A stretch of DNA of 64,000 nt from Hypericibacter adhaerens (GTDB lineage Bacteria > Pseudomonadota > Alphaproteobacteria > Dongiales > Dongiaceae): assembly GCF_008728835.1 (NCBI RefSeq), contig NZ_CP042582.1, positions 1,302,001 through 1,366,000 of the forward strand, given 5' to 3'. The notes beneath the pieces are model-generated. The model had not been told where the DNA came from and made no database searches. It saw only the letters and a program-made list of their open reading frames with translations. A program made the position numbers and the translations under genes. This document shows, one piece after another, positions 57,602 through 64,000 of the stretch (the stretch's first letter is position 1; each line of letters starts with the position of its first letter).

Positions 57602-58996
57602 TCAGCGCGGTCCCAGCATGTCCTGCGGCCGCACCAGCTTGTCGAACTGCTCGCCCGTCAGCAGCTTCAGCGCCACGGCCGCTTCGCGCAGGCTGGTGCC
57701 CTCGGCATGCGCCTTCTTCGCCACCTTGGCCGCATTGTCGTAGCCGATATGCGGGTTGAGCGCCGTCACCAGCATCAGCGACTGCTCGAGCTGCTGCTGG
57801 ATGCGGGCCTTGTTGGCGGTGATGCCGATCACGCAATTGTCGGCGAAGCTGCGGCAGGCGTCGGCGATGAGCTGGCCCGACTGCAAGACGTTGTGGATGA
57901 TCACCGGCTTGAAGACGTTGAGCTCGAGATGGCCGTTGCTGCCGGCGACCGTGACGGCGACGTTGTTGCCCATCACCTGGCAGGCGACCATGGTCAGGGC
58001 CTCGGCCTGGGTCGGGTTGACCTTGCCCGGCATGATCGAGGAGCCGGGCTCGTTCTCGGGCAGATGGATCTCGCCGATGCCGGAGCGGGGCCCCGAGCCC
58101 AGGAGCCGGATGTCGTTGGCGATCTTCATCAGGGAGGTGGCCAGCACGTTGTAGGCGCCCGAGAGCTCGACCAGCGCGTCATGCGCGGCGAGCCCCTCGA
58201 ACTTGTTCTTGGCCGAGGCGAAGGGGAGGCCGGTCAGCTTCTTCAGCTCCTCGACGAACGCCTTGTCGAAGCCCTTGGCCGCGTTGAGGCCGGTGCCGAC
58301 GGCGGTGCCGCCCTGCGCCACCTGGTGGAGCCGCGGGAAGGTCGCCTTCACCCGGTCGATGCCGTTGCGGATCTGCTGGGCATAGCCGCCGAACTCCTGG
58401 CCCAGCGTGACGGGCGTCGCGTCCTGGAGATGGGTGCGGCCGATCTTGATGATCTTGGCGAACTCCTTCGCCTTGGCCTCGAGCGCCTTGGCCAGATGGT
58501 CGAGCGCCGGCAGCACGGCGTCGTGGGCCTGGCGGGCGGCCGCGACATGCATCGCGGTCGGGAAGCTGTCGTTCGAGGACTGGCCGTAATTGACCTGGTC
58601 GTTCGGATGGATCGGCTTCTTGTCGCCGCGCTTGCCGCCCAGCATCTCGTTGGCGCGGTTGGCGATGACCTCGTTGGCGTTCATGTTGGTCTGGGTACCG
58701 GAACCGGTCTGCCAGACCACGAGCGGGAAATGATCGTCGAGCTTGCCCGCCGCGACCTCGCCCGCGGCCTCGACGATCGCCTTGCCCAGCTTCTTGTCGA
58801 GCTTGCCGAGCTTCATGTTGGCGAGCGCCGCCGCCTGCTTCAGCAGCCCGTAGGCATGGACCAGGGGGATCGGCATGCGCTGCCCGCCGATGCGGAAATT
58901 CTCGAGCGAACGCTGGGTCTGGGCGCCCCACAGCCTGTCGTCGGGCACCGCCACATTGCCCATCGAATCGCTTTCCAGGCGGGTCTTGGTCGTCAT
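57602..58996 (-). CDS. fumC: Class II fumarate hydratase
   Basis: 464 residues, the standard FumC length. It interconverts fumarate and L-malate in the citric acid cycle without an iron-sulfur cluster. The superfamily signature [11 protein letters not shown] is at 318-328 (catalytic S319), with G-R-T-H-L-Q-D-A at 186-193 (H189). FumC is favoured under oxidative or iron-poor conditions. It is followed by the RHH gene. Confidence 0.97.
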   Translation of the reverse strand: MTTKTRLESDSMGNVAVPDDRLWGAQTQRSLENFRIGGQRMPIPLVHAYGLLKQAAALANMKLGKLDKKLGKAIVEAAGEVAAGKLDDHFPLVVWQTGSGTQTNMNANEVIANRANEMLGGKRGDKKPIHPNDQVNYGQSSNDSFPTAMHVAAARQAHDAVLPALDHLAKALEAKAKEFAKIIKIGRTHLQDATPVTLGQEFGGYAQQIRNGIDRVKATFPRLHQVAQGGTAVGTGLNAAKGFDKAFVEELKKLTGLPFASAKNKFEGLAAHDALVELSGAYNVLATSLMKIANDIRLLGSGPRSGIGEIHLPENEPGSSIMPGKVNPTQAEALTMVACQVMGNNVAVTVAGSNGHLELNVFKPVIIHNVLQSGQLIADACRSFADNCVIGITANKARIQQQLEQSLMLVTALNPHIGYDNAAKVAKKAHAEGTSLREAAVALKLLTGEQFDKLVRPQDMLGPR

Positions 58997-59110
58997 GCGT
59001 CGCTCCTTGAAAAGGCCCCTTCCGCGGGAACGGGCTCGGCCGTCCCTCTCGCGCCGGCTTCTTCTAGCGGCAATCGGGGCCAGGGGAAAGAAGGGGCGGG
59101 GCCCGTTCTG

Positions 59111-59214
59111 TCCCTTCCCCCGGAACGGGGGAAGGTTAGGAAGGGGGCTGCGCGGTATCCGATACCGAGTAGCCCCCTCCTTGGTCCTCCCCCGCAGGGC
59201 GGGGGAGGAGACAA
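59111..59214. repeat. Family 2 palindromic repeat between TfoX-like gene and fumC
   Basis: Two hairpin arms, CCTTCCCCC-ggaac-GGGGGAAGG and CCTCCCCCGC-agg-GCGGGGGAGG, surround a GGTATC/GATACC inverted repeat. It occupies most of the 223 bp gap, which holds no other feature I can see. Confidence 0.8.
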
Positions 59215-59219
59215 GAGTT

Positions 59220-59618
59220 TCAGCGTCGCTTCCGGGCCGTCTTCCTCTTCACAGCCTTCTTCTTCGCCGCCGCCTTCCGTCTCGGTGCCTTCGGCTGGCC
59301 GGCCGCGACGGCGGCGGCCTTGGCGCGCTGGGCCCAGGCGCGCAGCGCGTCGCCATCCTCGATGATCTCGTCGGGCAGGCGCCAGAAGGAGAGCGCCACC
59401 TCGAGGCCCATCCGCTCATAGGTGAAGGGCTCCGACCCCGCCGCCTCGAAATCGGGGCGGTTGCGGGCATCGACCTTCAGATAGAGCACGTCCTCGGCCA
59501 GGATCCCGATCATCCGGCCGTCGAGGAAGAGGCCTTCGCCGCCGAACATGCGGCGCAGGCTCACCTGGCCCAGCAGCGCGAGCTCGTCCTCCAGATAGGT
59601 CCCGTAGCCGCTGCTCAT
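59220..59618 (-). CDS. TfoX/Sxy N-terminal-domain protein with basic tail
   Basis: 132 residues. The TfoX_N core (residues 8-95) has [10 protein letters not shown] near 22-31 and K-V-D near 48. The last 25 residues are almost entirely Lys, Arg and Ala, suggesting nucleic-acid binding. Only the N-terminal competence-regulator domain is present, so a regulatory link to competence is uncertain. The start overlaps the previous glycosyltransferase stop (ATGA). Confidence 0.8.
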   Translation of the reverse strand: MSSGYGTYLEDELALLGQVSLRRMFGGEGLFLDGRMIGILAEDVLYLKVDARNRPDFEAAGSEPFTYERMGLEVALSFWRLPDEIIEDGDALRAWAQRAKAAAVAAGQPKAPRRKAAAKKKAVKRKTARKRR

Positions 59619-60472
59619 GACCCGGTCTCCTCCGGCCGCTGGCGACCGACGCGCCGCAGGAACGGCGCCCGCAGTCCGAACCGCAGGGCGATGAGCGCCA
59701 TCACCATCAGCGCATCGGGCCTCCCCCCATAATAGCGGCGGAAATAGTGGCGGAAGGCGGCGAGCTTATACCGCTCCACGGCGAGCGGCGGCGCGTCGGA
59801 GGAGCCGCCCTCATGCTCGACCGAGATATCCGGCAGGAACCAGACCGTGCCGCCGCGGCCACGCAGGCGCCGGCAGAGATCGATATCCTCGACATGCAGG
59901 AAATAGCCCTCGTCGAAACCGCCCAGCGCGCGGAAATCCGCGGCCGGAATGAGGAGGCAGGCGCCGCTGACCGTCGGCATCGGCACCGGGCCCGTGGGCA
60001 GCGGCTCGCGATGGCGGTTGAAGCTGCCGAAGCCCAGCGCATCGCCGAGCGCCGTGGCCGGCGTCAGCTCGCCGCGCCGGCCGCCGCGCCGCTCGATCCC
60101 GTCGGCGCCGACGAGCCGGGCGCCGGCGAGCCAGGGGCGGGGCTTGCTGGCCATGGCGGCGAACATCCTCGGCAGGCCCTCGGGCGGGAGGATCGCATCG
60201 GGGTTGAGGAACAGCAGCCGCTCGCCTTGCGCCTGGGCGGCGGCGCGGTTGCAGGCGGCGGCGAAGCCCAGATTGCGGTCGTTGCGGAGGAGCCGGATCT
60301 GGCCGGCTGCTGCGCGCCGCTCCAGCTCGCCGCGGACCGCGGCCGGATTGCCGTTGTCGGCGACCAGGATCTCGCCGAGGCCGGTTTGCGCGCGAAGCGC
60401 ATCCAGCGCGCGCCAGAGGACCGGTCCCGAATGGTAGGTGACGAGAATGGCGCTGACCGGCACCGCGCTCAT
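59615..60472 (-). CDS. Family 2 glycosyltransferase, first of a pair
   Basis: 285 residues. GT-A fold with I-L-V-T-Y-H-S near 9-15, V-A-D-N-G near 36-40, N-L-G-F-A-A-A-C-N near 67-75 and F-L-N-P-D-A as the DxD-like site near 88-93. G-G-F-D-E-G-Y-F-L-H-V-E-D-I-D-L-C follows. This resembles WbbL-type rhamnosyltransferases. It probably adds a sugar to a surface polysaccharide. It overlaps the upstream glycosyltransferase by four bases. Confidence 0.87.
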   Translation of the reverse strand: MSAVPVSAILVTYHSGPVLWRALDALRAQTGLGEILVADNGNPAAVRGELERRAAAGQIRLLRNDRNLGFAAACNRAAAQAQGERLLFLNPDAILPPEGLPRMFAAMASKPRPWLAGARLVGADGIERRGGRRGELTPATALGDALGFGSFNRHREPLPTGPVPMPTVSGACLLIPAADFRALGGFDEGYFLHVEDIDLCRRLRGRGGTVWFLPDISVEHEGGSSDAPPLAVERYKLAAFRHYFRRYYGGRPDALMVMALIALRFGLRAPFLRRVGRQRPEETGS

Positions 60473-61530
60473 GCCTGGCCGTCCTGCCCCGAACCGGACG
60501 GCCGCAGCGGCCGCAGCATCGCCCGCCGGGTGAGGAGCGCCAGCGGCGACCAGCTCATGGCGCCGGCGATGCGGGCGACCGGGCTTCGCCGTCGGCGCTG
60601 GATCTCGCGCCGGCTGCGCCAGATCGGGCCGAGCCCGGCGACGGCGGCTCTCAATCCGCGCCAGCAGGATGATGCGCGGTTGCGGCTTCCCGGAAGCAAG
60701 GCGAGCAGGAGCATGCCGGCGAGGGTGGCGACGTGCAGCGGCAGCAGGGGCCAGAACAGCGGCCCCGGCATGTTCTTCACGAACGCCCAGCTCCGGTTGC
60801 GCCAGCCATGGAACAGCGTGAAGTCGCTGCTGCGCCCCGTGGTCGCGGAGCCCGCATGGCGCACCACGGCCGATCCCACCTGCAGCGCGCGATGGCCCTG
60901 GAGCCTCAGGCGGAAGGCGAGATCGACATCCTCGACATAGCAGAAGAAGCGCTCGTCGAAGCCGCCGGCGGCCTCGAAAGCGTCGCGGCGATAGAGGGCC
61001 GCGGCGGCGCAGGGCCCGAACACCTCGCCCTCGGGTGCCGCACCGGTCACGCGCTGGCCGAAGCCGCCGCGCCAGGGGATCCCGCTCGCGTGATAGACAT
61101 CGCCCAGCCCGTCCCAGCGCGTCTCGTCGGCGAGCTGGATCTGGGTCGAGCCGAACATGACGAACTCGGGATGGCGGCGGGCGGCCGCCATGAGCCGCTC
61201 GAGCCAGTCGGGGGCCGCGACCGCATCGGGATTGAGCAGCGCGATCCAGGGAGAGCGGCTGGCGGCGGCGCCGCGGTTGTTGGCGGCGGCGAATCCCAGA
61301 TTGGCGCCCAGGGGGAGAAGCCGGAAGGGGACCGGCAGCGGGCCCAGCGCCTCGATCGATCCGTCGGCCGAGCCGTTATCGACGATGATCGCCTCGAAAT
61401 CGGTCCAGCGCTGCCGCTGCAGGGACGCGATGCAGGCCGCGAGATGGCGCCCGGCATTGTAGGCGACGACGATGACGCAGATGGCGGGGGTGTGGGGCGA
61501 GGATGCGGTGGACGCGTCGGCGGCGGACAA
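60469..61530 (-). CDS. Family 2 glycosyltransferase, second of a pair
   Basis: 353 residues. V-V-A-Y-N-A-G near 21-27, V-D-N-G-S-A-D near 50-56, N-L-G-F-A-A-A-N-N near 76-84 and L-L-N-P-D-A near 97-102. G-G-F-D-E-R-F-F-C-Y-V-E-D-V-D-L mirrors the neighbour. It has an extra C-terminal hydrophobic segment near 262-282. The two proteins probably work in sequence on the same glycan. The start is 18 bp after the sspB stop, so all four genes may be one transcript. Confidence 0.87.
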   Translation of the reverse strand: MSAADASTASSPHTPAICVIVVAYNAGRHLAACIASLQRQRWTDFEAIIVDNGSADGSIEALGPLPVPFRLLPLGANLGFAAANNRGAAASRSPWIALLNPDAVAAPDWLERLMAAARRHPEFVMFGSTQIQLADETRWDGLGDVYHASGIPWRGGFGQRVTGAAPEGEVFGPCAAAALYRRDAFEAAGGFDERFFCYVEDVDLAFRLRLQGHRALQVGSAVVRHAGSATTGRSSDFTLFHGWRNRSWAFVKNMPGPLFWPLLPLHVATLAGMLLLALLPGSRNRASSCWRGLRAAVAGLGPIWRSRREIQRRRRSPVARIAGAMSWSPLALLTRRAMLRPLRPSGSGQDGQA

Positions 61531-61548
61531 GCGGGGCGCTGCCGCCGC

Positions 61549-62049
61549 TTATTTCTTGCGGAAGGCGTCGAGCGTGACCACTTCGGCGCCCTTGGCGTCG
61601 GCGGGTGCTGCCGGAGCCGGGGCGGCGGCCGGAACCCCGGCGCGGGCCGGTGCCGGCAGGTTGCGCTCGGCCGGAAGCTCGCTCGCGGCGCCGGAGCGCG
61701 CTTCGAACTGCAGGCCGAACTTGCAGGAAGGATCGGCAAAGGCCGTCAGCGCGGTGAAGGGGATCACCAGCCGCTCCTGCTGGTTGTTGAAGGAGAGCGT
61801 GATGCGCAGCGTGTCGCGATCGACCTCCAGCCCCCAGAACTGGTGCTGGACCACGATTGTCATCTCTTTCGGGTATTGCTGGCGCAGCCGCGTGGGGATC
61901 AGGACGTCGGGCCGGTCGGTGCGGAAGGTGATGTAGAAATGGTGGGCCCCAGGCAGCCCGCGTTCGGCCACCAGCGCCAGCGAGCGGCGCACGACATCGC
62001 GCAGCGCCATCTCGACCATTTCCTCATACCGCAAGAAATCATCGGCCAT
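61549..62049 (-). CDS. sspB: SspB-type ClpXP adaptor (alphaproteobacterial form)
   Basis: 166 residues. The SspB fold spans about 5-120 (Y-E-E-M-V-E-M-A-L-R-D-V-V near 8-20, F-Y-I-T-F-R-T near 38-44, L-Q-F-E near 113). A flexible Pro/Ala linker leads to the C-terminal ClpX-binding tail V-V-T-L-D-A-F-R-K-K. SspB tethers ssrA-tagged proteins to ClpXP. ATG 62049 starts the conserved part; twelve further in-frame codons lie upstream. The neighbouring gene is ssrA itself. Confidence 0.9.
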   Translation of the reverse strand: MADDFLRYEEMVEMALRDVVRRSLALVAERGLPGAHHFYITFRTDRPDVLIPTRLRQQYPKEMTIVVQHQFWGLEVDRDTLRITLSFNNQQERLVIPFTALTAFADPSCKFGLQFEARSGAASELPAERNLPAPARAGVPAAAPAPAAPADAKGAEVVTLDAFRKK

Positions 62050-62134
62050 GGTCGCCGTCGTCCCCCTCATCCGCAATCCATCCATTCGCTGCTTCTTTTG
62101 GCACCATGCCGGCAGCGCTTCTCGAAACTCAAGT

Positions 62135-62432
62135 GGGGGGCTTCTGTTGCCCGGTGCCCCCCGGACCGCGCTTACCTATTAGGCAGCGAGAGCCAGACGA
62201 TTGTTGTCGTTGGCACTTCTGTGTTGGCCCGATAACGGCGGAACCATGCCGGGCAAAAACGTTACCTTTACCACGCGCGTCGATCCTATTTCGCCCCCGT
62301 GGGGCCATCTCGGAACCGGGCGAAGCGCCTGAAGGTTCCGGGAGTGGCAAGCTGGTGGAGGCGCCGGGTACCGCCCCCGGGTCCGCAACGCTTATTCCAT
62401 AACGCGTTTATCGCCATAGTCGGTTTCCCGAC
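62135..62432 (-). ncRNA. ssrA: Circularly permuted (two-piece) tmRNA
   Basis: On the minus strand the acceptor piece comes first (about 62432-62353) and ends GGCGCCTCCACCA. An excised spacer (62352-62299) follows, then the coding piece begins GGGGGCGAAATAGGATCGAC at 62298. The ends pair as a tRNA-Ala-like acceptor stem with a G3-U70 wobble. The reading frame at 62214-62179 encodes the degradation tag A-N-D-N-N-R-L-A-L-A-A and a TAA stop. A GGGGGGC...GCCCCCC hairpin (62135-62162) closes the 3' end. This permuted layout is characteristic of alphaproteobacteria. The exact ends of the transcript are estimates. Confidence 0.92.
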
Positions 62433-62438
62433 ATCCCC

Positions 62439-62467
62439 AATATAGGGGCCCGCACCGCGAATCGGAA
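62439..62467 (-). promoter_or_regulatory. Probable ssrA promoter
   Basis: Read on the minus strand: TTCCGA (62467-62462), 17 bp, then TATATT (62444-62439). Initiation near 62432 would give the transcript described for ssrA. The -10 matches 5 of 6 positions; the -35 is weak. Beyond it, 62468-62590 shows nothing else. Confidence 0.55.
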
Positions 62468-62590
62468 GGGTTGGTTGCGGGCCTGCAAACCTCTCGATTT
62501 GCAGCGCTTTTCGTGCTTCTGGTCGGGGCTGCGGCGAGCCGTTAGATTGCGGGCCGAAGAGCTTTGAATGTGAAGGACCCCGCCGATCCC

Positions 62591-63532
62591 ATGGCGCTTA
62601 CCCCCCAGCAGCAAGCCGAGATCGACGCCCAGCGCGGCGTCAGCGCCGCCACGCGGCGCCCGACCGTGCCCGCCCTCGAGGAGATCCTCTATCAGGCGTT
62701 GCCGGTGCTCGACCGTGGCTTCGTGCGCGTCATCGACTATATGGGCGACGACAATGCCGTGGTGCAGGCGGCACGCGTCTCCTACGGGCGGGGCACCAAG
62801 AAGGTCAGCGAGGATCGCGGCCTGATCCATTATCTGCTGCGCCACCGCCACTCGACGCCGTTCGAGATGTGCGAGATCAAATTCCACGTCAAATTGCCGA
62901 TCTTCGTCGCGCGACAGTGGATCCGGCACCGCACCGCCAACGTGAACGAGTATTCGGCGCGCTACTCGGTGCTCGACAACGAGTTCTATATCCCCGCGCC
63001 CGCGCAGCTCGCCGCGCAGTCGCTCGCCAACCGGCAGGGGCGGGGCGACGTGCTGGAGGGGGCGGAGGCGCAGCGCGTGCTGACCCTGCTGCGCGAGGAC
63101 GCGGCCCAGGCCTATGCGCATTACGAGGAGATGCTGAACGAGCGCGAGGATGGCAGCCGCCCCGACGAGAGCCGCCAGGGCCTGGCGCGCGAGCTCGCGC
63201 GCATGAACCTCTCGCTCAACTTCTATACCCAGTGGTACTGGAAGACGGATCTGCACAACCTGCTGCATTTCCTCTCGCTGCGGGCCGACCCCCATGCGCA
63301 GTACGAGATCCGCGTCTATGCGGAACGCATGCTCGACGTGGTGGCGAAATGGGTCCCGATCACGCACGAGGCCTTCCTGCAGCACCGGCTCCATGCCGTG
63401 ACCCTGTCGGCGGCCGCCATGGCGGCGGTCAAACGGATGCTGGCGGGCGAGGCCGTGACGGCGGAGAATAGCGGGCTCGGCAAGCGCGAATGGGCCGAGC
63501 TTCAGGCCGTGCTGGCCCGCAAGGACGGCTGA
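62591..63532 (+). CDS. thyX: FAD-dependent thymidylate synthase
   Basis: 313 residues. It methylates dUMP to dTMP with methylenetetrahydrofolate, FAD and NADPH. The ThyX motif R-H-R-x7-S is at 112-122 ([11 protein letters not shown]), and R-H-R-H-S-T-P-F-E lies near 84-92. ATG 62591 was chosen; GAAGGA lies 12 bp upstream, a long spacing. TTG 62564 would add nine residues and cannot be excluded. Confidence 0.95.
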   Translation: MALTPQQQAEIDAQRGVSAATRRPTVPALEEILYQALPVLDRGFVRVIDYMGDDNAVVQAARVSYGRGTKKVSEDRGLIHYLLRHRHSTPFEMCEIKFHVKLPIFVARQWIRHRTANVNEYSARYSVLDNEFYIPAPAQLAAQSLANRQGRGDVLEGAEAQRVLTLLREDAAQAYAHYEEMLNEREDGSRPDESRQGLARELARMNLSLNFYTQWYWKTDLHNLLHFLSLRADPHAQYEIRVYAERMLDVVAKWVPITHEAFLQHRLHAVTLSAAAMAAVKRMLAGEAVTAENSGLGKREWAELQAVLARKDG

Positions 63533-63609
63533 CGGCCGGCCAACCCCGCGAGACGCGGTTTATCGTTCCGACGTCGCGACAGAGAAGACAGAGAAAAGGA
63601 GACCTGCTC

Positions 63610-64000
63610 ATGTCGGACGATTCCCGCGGGATTCGGGACGAGGGCGACTGGATCATCCGCGACGAGGCGGCCTTGCGCGCGCTCTTCGGCGAGGTCGATG
63701 GCGGGGCCGCGCGCAAATCGATTCCGTTCCTGGACAAGCACTGCCGGACCTTCATCGGGCTGGCACCCTTCCTCTGCCTCGGCACCTTCGGCGCCGACGG
63801 CAGGGCCGATGTCTCGCCGCGCGGCGACCAGCCGGGCTTCGTGCAGATCCTCGACGACCGCACGCTCGCCATCCCCGACCGCCCCGGCAACAACCGGCTC
63901 GACAGCCTGACCAACATCGTCGGCAACCCGCAGGTGGGGATGATCTTCCTGATCCCCGGTTTCGAGGACACGCTCCGGGTCAATGGCAAGGCGGTGCTGA
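63610..64000 (+). CDS. PPOX-type FMN-dependent flavoprotein, 3' truncated by the window
   Basis: 130 residues visible, frame open to the end. AAAAGGAG at 63596-63603 precedes ATG 63610. The split-barrel pattern I-P-F-L-D-K-H-C-R-T-F-I, F-L-C-L-G-T-F-G-A-D-G-R-A-D-V-S-P-R-G-D and N-R-L-D-S-L-T-N-I fits the pyridoxamine-phosphate-oxidase-like MSMEG_1061-type family. Role unknown; such proteins use FMN or F420 for small-molecule reduction. Confidence 0.82.
   Translation, partial: MSDDSRGIRDEGDWIIRDEAALRALFGEVDGGAARKSIPFLDKHCRTFIGLAPFLCLGTFGADGRADVSPRGDQPGFVQILDDRTLAIPDRPGNNRLDSLTNIVGNPQVGMIFLIPGFEDTLRVNGKAVL

Noticed and set aside
62106-62402. A 98-codon plus-strand frame between sspB and thyX
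   Set aside because: It is antisense to the permuted tmRNA, which explains the sequence fully.

Overview
The window is GC-rich DNA (roughly two-thirds G+C by eye) with tightly packed, mostly 1-4 bp-overlapping genes. A circularly permuted, two-piece tmRNA gene at the right end, beside an alpha-type SspB adaptor gene, points to an alphaproteobacterium. The gene content (DUF4169, RHH_4, FumC, ThyX, many ABC uptake systems, MocR regulators) suggests a metabolically versatile soil or plant-associated Rhodospirillales-like organism; genus and species cannot be fixed from the sequence alone.

Layout. 1-8.75 kb: two overlapping genes for TPR proteins with GT9/GT41-like glycosyltransferase modules; the second is a 2315-residue protein with four such modules in an alternating A-B-C-D pattern. 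8.8-10.9 kb: an acidic coiled-coil protein and a diiron ferritin-like protein. 11-12.4 kb: hemN with an FNR-type box upstream. 12.6-16.4 kb: a fused 5-oxoprolinase whose B half carries an in-frame copy of a dispersed palindromic repeat. 16.4-19.6 kb: a lipoprotein, and a cupin/AhpD-like pair divergent from a MocR regulator. 19.9-22.5 kb: a HerA-like ATPase and a TauE/SafE permease.

22.5-31.8 kb is a coherent catabolic cluster. On the minus strand, an XRE-cupin regulator, a DddP-like M24 enzyme and LivGFHM transport genes follow one another with translational coupling. Divergently, a Tat-exported LivK-type binding protein and two tandem M24-fold hydrolases have lost all the usual metal ligands (creatinase/ectoine-hydrolase type). 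This is the best candidate for an undescribed pathway, probably uptake and cleavage of a zwitterionic osmolyte-like compound.

31.8-45.1 kb holds ackA and xsc (sulfoacetaldehyde acetyltransferase), an IS110-family element inserted into a palindromic repeat, a MocR regulator, a polyamine-type ABC importer, an omega-amino acid:pyruvate aminotransferase and a second TauE/SafE permease. Together they could import and deaminate taurine or a related amine, desulfonate the product, make ATP from acetyl phosphate and export sulfite. 45.1-50.9 kb: an EamA transporter, a D-lactate dehydrogenase-like flavoprotein, paired acyl-CoA dehydrogenases and a CaiD-like hydratase. 50.9-57.3 kb: DUF4169, a giant AsmA protein, and a copper module (CueR-type operator, CopZ, Tat multicopper oxidase). 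57.3-64 kb: RHH protein, fumC, TfoX-like protein, two GT2 glycosyltransferases, sspB, permuted ssrA, thyX and a truncated PPOX flavoprotein gene.

Two families of dispersed palindromic repeats punctuate the intergenic spaces but appear to be missing from the 22.5-31.8 kb cluster. All family assignments come from reading the sequence; no database search was run.
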